Made by a program: the position numbers and the translations under genes
Shown: positions 7,439 to 13,309 of the stretch, piece after piece
Numbering within the stretch: position 1 is the first letter of the stretch
Layout of the letters: every line of letters begins with the position of its first letter
Notes under the pieces: generated by a model
What the model was told of the DNA's origin: nothing
Database searches by the model: none
What the model saw: the letters and a program-made list of their open reading frames with translations, nothing else
Assembly: GCA_035443705.1 (NCBI GenBank)
Contig: DAORSV010000042.1
Location: 1-13,309, forward strand
Reading direction: 5' to 3'
DNA length: 13,309 nucleotides
Origin: CADEGZ01 sp035443705
Lineage (GTDB): Bacteria; Pseudomonadota; Gammaproteobacteria; UBA6186; Azoamicaceae

Positions 7439-9208
7439 TTATAAATTCATGCCAAAAGTGAGATGAAGTCGCGGTTTTTGTTTTCCTCGCATCATCGGTC
7501 TTGCTATATCTAACCGAAGGGGTCCAAGAGGTGTTTCATAACGCACACCAAATCCGGCACTTGTTTTCAGTCTTGCTCCCCATTTGTTCATCGCATTACC
7601 GGTATCAACAAAAATAGCTGCACCAATGTTTTTATAAATTCTTCTTTCAAATTCAGTACTTCCCACGATCAGATGTCTGCCGCCCACAACAATGAGGTCA
7701 CCATTCAGATCTTTTTCTTGTGGGCCAATTGAATTATATCCAAATCCCCTTATCGTGCGATCACCACCTGTAAAAAAACGCAAATTCCAAGGAATTTTGT
7801 CGAATTGATGTGTTGCTATACTCCCTAAGTCTCCTCTTAATATGATTCTGGACATGTTTGTGATTGGTATTATTCCTTTAAGTCGGACAACGCCTTGAAC
7901 CATGTTCGTTGTCGATAATGCTGATTTAAGTCCTCCCTGTACGTTAGCAGAAACGTGTATACCACGTTGTAAAAGGCTTTCTTTTTTGAGGGTGTTCCAG
8001 GTATAACCGATGTTGGGGAGTAAAAAATGGGCATGATTTTTCGGATCGGTTGGCAGTTTTCTAAAGACAACCGATAAATAATGTAAACCTAAAATTTGTT
8101 CAAATTGACCTTTTTTTTGAATATGGGTTATGCCAGATGCATTTTGTAAGCTATATTTTTTATCAACGGGTTTTTCTTCGGTAATTTTCGTACCAAAGAC
8201 AATCCGATCGATAGCAGGGTTTTTACCCAAAATAGTATATTGGGCATTTGCTTGGTTGAGTCTTTTGGAACCCCAAAAATTGAGGTTAATACGATGCCCA
8301 GGGTGCGATTTACGTTGTCGTTCCCATCCGACCATTCCGCGTGGTCCCGAATCTGTACCAAAACCAAGGCTTGTTGTGTATTTATTGCTTGGTTTTGGAC
8401 TAAGGGTAATATTAACAGGCACTCTATAATCTTGTGTTTTGTTTAAATTGGGATTGAGTTTAACTTTTGCAAATAAATCTGTATCCAGCAGATTTTTTTG
8501 TAGAGCTAATAGCCTATCTGTTGTATAAGGTACCCCAGAAGAGAATGGGATGTACTGCTTTAAATATTCAGTTGGGTAGGGAGAAGAAATAAAATGAATA
8601 CTTCCAAAGGCATATCGTTTTCCGGTCTCGAGCATCAAAATAATCTCTGCTTGATTGCTCGCTGTATTTACTAAAACTTTGTTTGTTGTAAAATGTGCGT
8701 CTAGATAGCCTAATCCTAAGGTGGTTCCCAATAAGTTTTGTTTGAAGGCTTCGTATTTATCGTGTTTTAAGATTTTATTTTTTTTGAGAACTGGATTTTT
8801 AATCATTGATTCTAATGCAGATTGATCTTTTCCATCTCCGGTGATTTTAAGACTGAGGGTTGTAATGATAATAGGGTCTCCCAAGTTGACTTGATAAGTT
8901 ACTAGGTAGGTATTTTTGCCTTCGTTAGAAAGAATATCAGCTCTAATCTTGGCATGGTAATACCCGATTGATTGTAAGGTGGTGGATATTTCCTCTGTGC
9001 TGATTTCATAGAGACTTAAAATGTGATCGTCTGTCAGATTTTTATCTTTTTCGCTTTTTTTAATGCTTAAATTAGAAAGCACAATTTCTTGTTCTTCTTT
9101 GGGTAAACCCGTTATTTCAACGGATATTTTATCGCTTGAAGACCAGCAGATCACTGGAAAGCAAACAAACAAAATTAAGATGATAAAACGCATGCCAAAT
9201 TTTACCAT
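7439..9208 (-). CDS. tamA: TamA outer-membrane translocation and assembly module (Omp85 family)
   Basis: TamA is an outer-membrane beta-barrel of the Omp85/BamA superfamily that partners TamB. A signal peptide (hydrophobic FIILILFVCFPVICW, then SSS) precedes a periplasmic part of about 260 residues, enough for the usual three POTRA domains. The barrel follows, and GGDRTIRGFGYNSIGP at about 481-496 is the conserved Omp85 barrel-plug signature (E. coli TamA has a close GGDRSIRGY). The last residues (LTFGMNL) end in Leu, as E. coli TamA does. Length is 589 residues against 577 in E. coli. Start choice is uncertain. The longest reading begins at a TTG at 9223. I prefer the ATG at 9208, and an ATG at 9193 (MRFIIL) lines up best with the E. 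coli start. None has a strong Shine-Dalgarno site. The gene is first behind the promoter at 9241-9269 and is followed by tamB and mutS. Confidence 0.93.
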   Translation of the reverse strand: MVKFGMRFIILILFVCFPVICWSSSDKISVEITGLPKEEQEIVLSNLSIKKSEKDKNLTDDHILSLYEISTEEISTTLQSIGYYHAKIRADILSNEGKNTYLVTYQVNLGDPIIITTLSLKITGDGKDQSALESMIKNPVLKKNKILKHDKYEAFKQNLLGTTLGLGYLDAHFTTNKVLVNTASNQAEIILMLETGKRYAFGSIHFISSPYPTEYLKQYIPFSSGVPYTTDRLLALQKNLLDTDLFAKVKLNPNLNKTQDYRVPVNITLSPKPSNKYTTSLGFGTDSGPRGMVGWERQRKSHPGHRINLNFWGSKRLNQANAQYTILGKNPAIDRIVFGTKITEEKPVDKKYSLQNASGITHIQKKGQFEQILGLHYLSVVFRKLPTDPKNHAHFLLPNIGYTWNTLKKESLLQRGIHVSANVQGGLKSALSTTNMVQGVVRLKGIIPITNMSRIILRGDLGSIATHQFDKIPWNLRFFTGGDRTIRGFGYNSIGPQEKDLNGDLIVVGGRHLIVGSTEFERRIYKNIGAAIFVDTGNAMNKWGARLKTSAGFGVRYETPLGPLRLDIARPMMRGKQKPRLHLTFGMNL

Positions 9209-9240
9209 AAACCAAGGGGGCAAATCTGGGTTGCATACAG

Positions 9241-9269
9241 ATTATATGTACAGTATTGGGCAAGGTCAA
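9241..9269 (-). promoter_or_regulatory. Strong sigma70-type promoter for tamA-tamB-mutS
   Basis: On the - strand, TTGACC (9264-9269, five of six -35 bases) is followed by an exact 17-nt spacer and a perfect TATAAT (9241-9246). Transcription should begin near 9234-9236, giving a leader of about 25-30 nt before the ATG at 9208. It sits in the only sizeable gap on the - strand, between the ABC ATPase stop and tamA. This is the best promoter match in the window. Confidence 0.78.
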
Positions 9270-9307
9270 TCTTTCTCAATCACAGAATGATCTGGTGAAA
9301 AGGTTTT

Positions 9308-10618
9308 TTAAATCGGATTTTCGAGGCTTAATACGCCGGCGTCATAATCATAGGCAAAAATTTCGGCATAGCGGCCCCAGTCAATGATAATACGTAGTAA
9401 GCGCTCGGATTCTTCTTCACTTAAAAAGTCCTCGAGCTCTTCGAGAAAGACATTCTTGGTGACACGATGATTTGATCTGGCATCGAGTACTTCACGAATA
9501 TGATGTGCAAGTGGAATATATTGTAACAGATGTTTGGCAAACAAGTGTTTACGCTGTAAAATATCTGCAGCAGCAAACTGTTTGCCCGCTTCTAAAATAT
9601 GAATGTTGCCTTCAGAAATTTTCGCAAAACATAGCATGTCTAGCACATTGGTGAGTGGAAAGAGATCGTTTACATCTAAATGCAGTTCTTCACCCAGTTG
9701 AGGAAGATCAACCATTCCTTCATTTTCATGTTCTTCCATGGTTTCCAATAAACCGATGAGTTCGGAAACACTCACATCCGGCAAACGATATGCATATTCA
9801 GGATGTTTAAATGCTGATTTTGGTCGAGCTTTGGCTTTAGACAGTTTTTCACGTTCGCTAATAGTCATTAAAGTATAAATTTGATCTAAGAGTTGTCGAA
9901 ATTCCGGAGTTTGTGTTTCTCGGGGGAAGGGGAGGTTAACGGGTACTTCTGCTTGAATACCGCCTGGATCAGTCGAGAATAGCAAAATGCGATTGGCCAT
10001 GATAATTGCCTCTTCAATATCATGCGTTACAAATAATATGCTTTTAGTTTGTGCTCTTTTGTCTGTCCAGAGATCTAATAAATCGTTACGCAGATTTTCT
10101 GCCGTTAAAATATCAAGGGCAGAGAAGGGTTCATCCATAAGAAGTAATTCGGGTTCAACAACCAGGGCACGTGCAAACCCAACGCGTTGCCGCATACCTC
10201 CCGATAATTCTTTCGGGTAGGCAGATTCGAAGCCGTCTAATCCGATAGTATCAATAGCGGCCAAAGCTTTTTGTCTTCTTTCTTTTTGTGGCATTCCGAT
10301 CGCCTCTAAGCCGAGTTCTACGTTTTCAAGAACCGTTAACCAGGGGAGTAACGCAAAATTTTGAAAAACCATGGAAATGCCTTGAACTGGATGTGTGATA
10401 GGGCGTCCTTGATATTGTGCGTTACCCGAGGTGGGTTTGATAAGGCCTGCAATAATACGCAGTAATGTCGATTTTCCGGAACCTGATTTTCCGAGTAATG
10501 CGACAATTTCATTTTCTGCCAAACAAAAATTAATGTTTTTTAATACCAATAAATCTTGTCCTTCGGCGGTTTTGAATGACTTTTGTATTTGGTCTAAACG
10601 CAGCAATTCATTTGACAT
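9308..10618 (-). CDS. NitT/TauT-type ABC transporter ATPase with C-terminal AAA-associated domain
   Basis: This cytoplasmic ATPase energises the adjacent permease. Residues 1-250 form a complete ABC domain like SsuB/TauB/NrtD: Walker A GKSGSGKST (43-51), Q-loop Gln86, signature LSGGMRQR (138-145), Walker B LLLMDE (D162, catalytic E163) and switch His199. It is 436 residues, well over the roughly 250 of a plain ATPase. Residues about 275-436 resemble the AAA-associated C-terminal domain (PF09821), a winged-helix-like module found on some NitT/TauT ATPases, with ADILQRKHLFAKHL as its most typical stretch. The module may sense a ligand or regulate activity, but its function is not established. 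The ATG follows the permease stop by 2 nt, with GGAG at 10624-10627, so the two are co-translated. The substrate is unknown: anions such as nitrate, sulfonate or bicarbonate are the family precedent. Confidence 0.93.
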   Translation of the reverse strand: MSNELLRLDQIQKSFKTAEGQDLLVLKNINFCLAENEIVALLGKSGSGKSTLLRIIAGLIKPTSGNAQYQGRPITHPVQGISMVFQNFALLPWLTVLENVELGLEAIGMPQKERRQKALAAIDTIGLDGFESAYPKELSGGMRQRVGFARALVVEPELLLMDEPFSALDILTAENLRNDLLDLWTDKRAQTKSILFVTHDIEEAIIMANRILLFSTDPGGIQAEVPVNLPFPRETQTPEFRQLLDQIYTLMTISEREKLSKAKARPKSAFKHPEYAYRLPDVSVSELIGLLETMEEHENEGMVDLPQLGEELHLDVNDLFPLTNVLDMLCFAKISEGNIHILEAGKQFAAADILQRKHLFAKHLLQYIPLAHHIREVLDARSNHRVTKNVFLEELEDFLSEEESERLLRIIIDWGRYAEIFAYDYDAGVLSLENPI

Positions 10619-10620
10619 AG

Positions 10621-12354
10621 TTACTCCAACACAAACCGAGATGCCGCAAAATTATAGAGTTTTCGCCATATAAGACGATTGATCACTAAAACATAAAAAC
10701 ACATAACACCAATACCTAAAGCAATTCTGGGAAAATCTCCAATGGTTGTGTATTGTGAAATATAGCTTCCTAGACCCGTTGCGATCAGTTTATGATTGCC
10801 CCATTGTAAAACATCTGCAACGATACTGGCATTCCAACATCCGCCTGCAGCTGTCATAGCGCCTGTTACATAGTAGGGAAAAATCGAAGGCAGAGCGAGT
10901 CTTTTCCACCATAACCAGTGTTTAACCTTAAAATTTTGGGTGACATACTGTAGATCTTTAGGAATAGTGCTGGCGCCAGCAATAACATTAAATAAAATAT
11001 ACCATTGGGTTCCGAGGATCATTAGCGGTGTAGACCAAATTTCGATATTTAAATGAAAATACAGGATTCCGGTGACGGCTAAAGGATAAATAAGGTTAAC
11101 TGGAAATGCAGCCATAAATTGGGTAATAGGTTGAATAATTTGGCGTGCATTCGGGTGCAGCCCAATCCAAACCCCGATGGGTACCCAGATAATAGAAGCC
11201 AATATAATAAGAACAGTCACTTTTAGCGCTGTAATAGCCCCCAAATAAAACACGTGTTGAATTTCTGAAAGTGTGATAATACCTGCTATAAAGCGCCATA
11301 AATATAGAATGGAACAAAGAGTGCCAACGACTAAGATTGTATTCCAACAGAGTACGGCAAGGCGAGAGGTCAAAGGACTTATTGCAATGAACTCTTTCTT
11401 TGGTAGCCGACAATATCGTGAATTCAAGAAAAAATCTATTATAAAATCAGCAAAGTTAGTAATAATTTTGAGCAAGCGTGTTTTAATCAAAAGTTCATAA
11501 AACCAGGCACGATTCACTTCCGTATCATCAATATCTTTGGCTTCGAAACGAGCTGCCCAGCTGAGTAAGGGTCTAAATAAAAGTTGATCGTAAATGAGAA
11601 TCACAATGAACATGGCTAGAATGGCATAAAAAATGGCGGGTAGATTTGCATGTGTAATAGCGATGTTAATGTAAGATCCAATGCCAGGTAGCATAATATT
11701 TTGATTGGAAACAGAAATAGCTTCAGAAGCAACCACAAAAAACCAGCCTGCTGATATCGACACCATGGTATTCCATAATAAGCCTGGAATAGCGTACGGA
11801 ACTTCTATTTTCCAAAATCGTTGCCAAGGAGAAAGATGAAACATATTAGCCGTTTCGATATATTCTTTGGGAACGGTACGGAGCGATTGATAAAAACTTA
11901 AAGTCATATTCCAGACCTGAGAAGTGAAAATAGCAAATATGGCAGCACACTCTGGTCCCAAATAACTATTTGGAAATAATTGGATGAACAAAACAATTGT
12001 AATAGAAAGCATTCCCAAGATTGGCACAGATTGTAAAATATCAAGAAGAGGAAGTAGTAATTTTTCGGCTTGCTTATTTTTTGCTGCTAAAGGCGCAACA
12101 ATAAAAGTAAATAACAGCGAAAAAAAGAGCGCAATAAACATGCGCAGCACAGTATTGACGGCATATTCTGGGAGTTTAGTGGGAGAAAGTGAAATTTCAA
12201 TCTCTCCGACATTATAGGGAAGCTGCATTTGATTGGCAGCGTAAGCTAAGGCTCCTAAAACTCCCAGGATAATAATAAATGCAATAATATCCCATAAGTT
12301 GGGTTTTAAGCCACCCCCAGTTTTTGGCGACTGATAGTATGCTTTATTGATCAT
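10621..12354 (-). CDS. ABC transporter permease with two fused NitT/TauT-type membrane domains
   Basis: This 577-residue inner-membrane protein carries two BPD_transp_1 permease domains in one chain, so a single polypeptide may supply both halves of the channel. The first domain covers about 20-260 and has an EAA coupling loop near 162-190 (PKEYIETANMFHLSPWQRFW). The second covers about 335-570 with its loop near 464-493 (IPKDLQYVTQNFKVKHWLWW). A charged linker of about 70 residues joins them. This layout fits the duplicated permease of NitT/TauT-like anion importers (COG4986 type). The ATPase gene follows after 2 nt. No periplasmic binding-protein gene is in the window, so one is either elsewhere or not used. 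The gene starts 7 nt after the nrdB stop without a clear Shine-Dalgarno site, so coupled translation is likely. Substrate is unknown. Confidence 0.92.
   Translation of the reverse strand: MINKAYYQSPKTGGGLKPNLWDIIAFIIILGVLGALAYAANQMQLPYNVGEIEISLSPTKLPEYAVNTVLRMFIALFFSLLFTFIVAPLAAKNKQAEKLLLPLLDILQSVPILGMLSITIVLFIQLFPNSYLGPECAAIFAIFTSQVWNMTLSFYQSLRTVPKEYIETANMFHLSPWQRFWKIEVPYAIPGLLWNTMVSISAGWFFVVASEAISVSNQNIMLPGIGSYINIAITHANLPAIFYAILAMFIVILIYDQLLFRPLLSWAARFEAKDIDDTEVNRAWFYELLIKTRLLKIITNFADFIIDFFLNSRYCRLPKKEFIAISPLTSRLAVLCWNTILVVGTLCSILYLWRFIAGIITLSEIQHVFYLGAITALKVTVLIILASIIWVPIGVWIGLHPNARQIIQPITQFMAAFPVNLIYPLAVTGILYFHLNIEIWSTPLMILGTQWYILFNVIAGASTIPKDLQYVTQNFKVKHWLWWKRLALPSIFPYYVTGAMTAAGGCWNASIVADVLQWGNHKLIATGLGSYISQYTTIGDFPRIALGIGVMCFYVLVINRLIWRKLYNFAASRFVLE
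10624..10627 (-). promoter_or_regulatory. Ribosome binding site of the ABC ATPase gene
   Basis: GGAG on the - strand lies within the last codons of the permease gene, 5 nt before the ATPase ATG at 10618. The overlap of this site with upstream coding supports translational coupling of the permease and ATPase. Confidence 0.5.
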
Positions 12355-12370
12355 GAAGAGTTTATTCTTC
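12355..12370 (-). repeat. Small inverted repeat at the nrdB-permease junction
   Basis: On the - strand GAAGA and TCTTC flank a 6-nt loop that contains the nrdB TAA, and the right arm ends directly before the permease ATG. The 5-bp stem is short, and without a T-run it is not a terminator. It might hide or present the weak GAAGA ribosome site, but chance is a fair explanation. Confidence 0.25.
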
Positions 12371-13309
12371 CCAGTTTAATGTTCCACCGGTTTGGTATTC
12401 CGTAACACGTGTTTCAAAAAAGTTTTTTTCCTTTTTTAAATCCATCATTTCACTCATCCAAGGGAATGGATTGGTTGCGCCTGAATACTGCTCTGTTAAA
12501 CCGAGTTGCATCAGTCTACGATTTGCAATAAACTGTAAATAATCTTTAAACATAGCCGCATTGAGCCCTAAAATGCCGCGTGGCATTGTGTCTACCGCAT
12601 ATTGATATTCGAGTTCAACACCTTCTTTTATCATATCGATAATTTCTGCTTGAAAATCGGGTGTCCAAAGATGGGGGTTTTCAATTTTAATCTGATTAAT
12701 GACATTGATACCAAAATTTAAATGCATGGATTCATCACGCAGAATATACTGAAATTGTTCTGAAGTGCCTATCATTTTTTGGCGGCGACCCATAGAAAGA
12801 ATCTGCGTAAAGCCAACGTAAAAAAAGATGCCTTCAAAAACCACATAAAAAGCGCAGAGATCACGTAATAAACGCCTATCGTTTTCTGGGGTGCCCGTCG
12901 TAAAAGTCGGATCGGATAGACTTTCTGTAAAACGAAGTGCCCATTGTGCTTTTTTCGCAACGGCAGGGATCTCACGATACATATTAAAAACTTTAGCTTC
13001 GTCCATGCCAAGGCTTTGGATAATGTGTTGATACGAATGTGTGTGTACGGCTTCTTCAAAGGCCTGACGCAACAGATATTGACGACATTCGGGGTTGGTA
13101 ATGTGACGATAAACAGCCAGAACTAAATTATTGGCAACTAAAGAATCGGCAGTTGCAAAAAACCCTAAATTACGTTCGATGATTTCTCTTTCGTCTGCTG
13201 TTAATCCATTGGAGCTTTTCCACAATGCAATATCGGTAGACATATTAACTTCGTTTGGCATCCAATGGTTAGCGTTGGCTTTAATGTAGAAGTCATCCCA
13301 CGCCCATTC
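12362..13309 (-). CDS. nrdB: Ribonucleotide reductase class Ia small (beta) subunit, 5' end outside window
   Basis: NrdB holds the dimetal-tyrosyl radical cofactor that NrdA uses to reduce ribonucleoside diphosphates. The frame stays open to the window edge, giving 315 visible residues. The 16 codons before the ATG at 13261 read EWAWDDFYIKANANHW, which fits the conserved region before MPNEV, so that ATG is internal. Counting it as residue 1, the metal ligands are D39, E70, H73, E143, E177 and H180, and the radical tyrosine is Y77. These correspond to E. coli D84, E115, H118, E204, E238, H241 and Y122, with identical spacing inside the D39-Y77 and E143-H180 blocks. By that offset only about 30 N-terminal residues are missing. 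The tail (YQTGGTLNWEE) is intact and should dock into NrdA. The permease gene follows after 7 nt, apparently in the same operon. nrdA is expected upstream, outside the window. Confidence 0.96.
   Translation of the reverse strand, partial: EWAWDDFYIKANANHWMPNEVNMSTDIALWKSSNGLTADEREIIERNLGFFATADSLVANNLVLAVYRHITNPECRQYLLRQAFEEAVHTHSYQHIIQSLGMDEAKVFNMYREIPAVAKKAQWALRFTESLSDPTFTTGTPENDRRLLRDLCAFYVVFEGIFFYVGFTQILSMGRRQKMIGTSEQFQYILRDESMHLNFGINVINQIKIENPHLWTPDFQAEIIDMIKEGVELEYQYAVDTMPRGILGLNAAMFKDYLQFIANRRLMQLGLTEQYSGATNPFPWMSEMMDLKKEKNFFETRVTEYQTGGTLNWEE

Noticed and set aside
9209..9223. The TTG at 9223 as the tamA start.
   Set aside because: It adds five residues (start TTG, then PPWF) that spoil the signal-peptide start, lies only about 12 nt from the predicted transcript start, and has no Shine-Dalgarno site. 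ATGs at 9208 and 9193 are better.
9270..9307. A terminator after the ABC ATPase gene, formed by ATCA and TGAT around a 5-nt loop.
   Set aside because: The stem is only 4 bp, AT-rich and not followed by a T-run.
13259..13261. The ATG at 13259-13261 as the true nrdB start.
   Set aside because: The frame continues to the edge with a conserved NrdB-like sequence ending in NHW just before MPNEV, so the methionine is internal and the gene is cut by the window.

Overview
The window reads as the chromosome of an AT-rich gammaproteobacterium. tamA and tamB are a Proteobacteria-type outer-membrane assembly pair, and the MutS, YciA and NrdB copies look gammaproteobacterial. The low-GC coding, the bacterial OPT transporter and the compact gene set suggest a host-associated lineage such as the Legionellales (Coxiella/Legionella/Rickettsiella relatives). 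That placement is inference from gene content only. No tRNA, rRNA, CRISPR array, insertion sequence or prophage gene is visible.

The left part (1-3003) is on the + strand. It holds a small unrecognised 68-residue ORF (176-382), an OPT-family membrane transporter (567-2573) and, 13 nt downstream, a YciA-type acyl-CoA thioesterase (2587-3003). From 3013 to the right edge everything is on the - strand. In transcription order (right to left) the genes are nrdB (5' end outside the window), a duplicated-domain ABC permease, its ATPase with an unusual C-terminal domain, then tamA, tamB and mutS. Gaps inside these two runs are 7, 2, 10 and 0 nt, so they look like two operons. A near-consensus sigma70 promoter at 9241-9269 separates them and should drive tamA-tamB-mutS. 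mutS and yciA converge with only 9 nt between stop codons and no visible terminator.

Functionally, nrdB makes deoxynucleotides. The ABC pair looks like a NitT/TauT-type importer without a binding-protein gene in the window. TamA/TamB serve outer-membrane biogenesis or lipid transport, and MutS does mismatch recognition. OPT and YciA probably act in peptide (or metal-chelate) uptake and acyl-CoA turnover.

Most genes are conventional. The most notable points are a MutS that ends where the tetramerisation/clamp-binding tail should begin, a TamB about half the length of the E. coli protein, mutS placed in a tamAB operon with an abutting TAA-GTG junction, and an ABC importer cassette with a C-terminal AAA-associated domain downstream of nrdB. 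I found no convincing new defence or mobile system.
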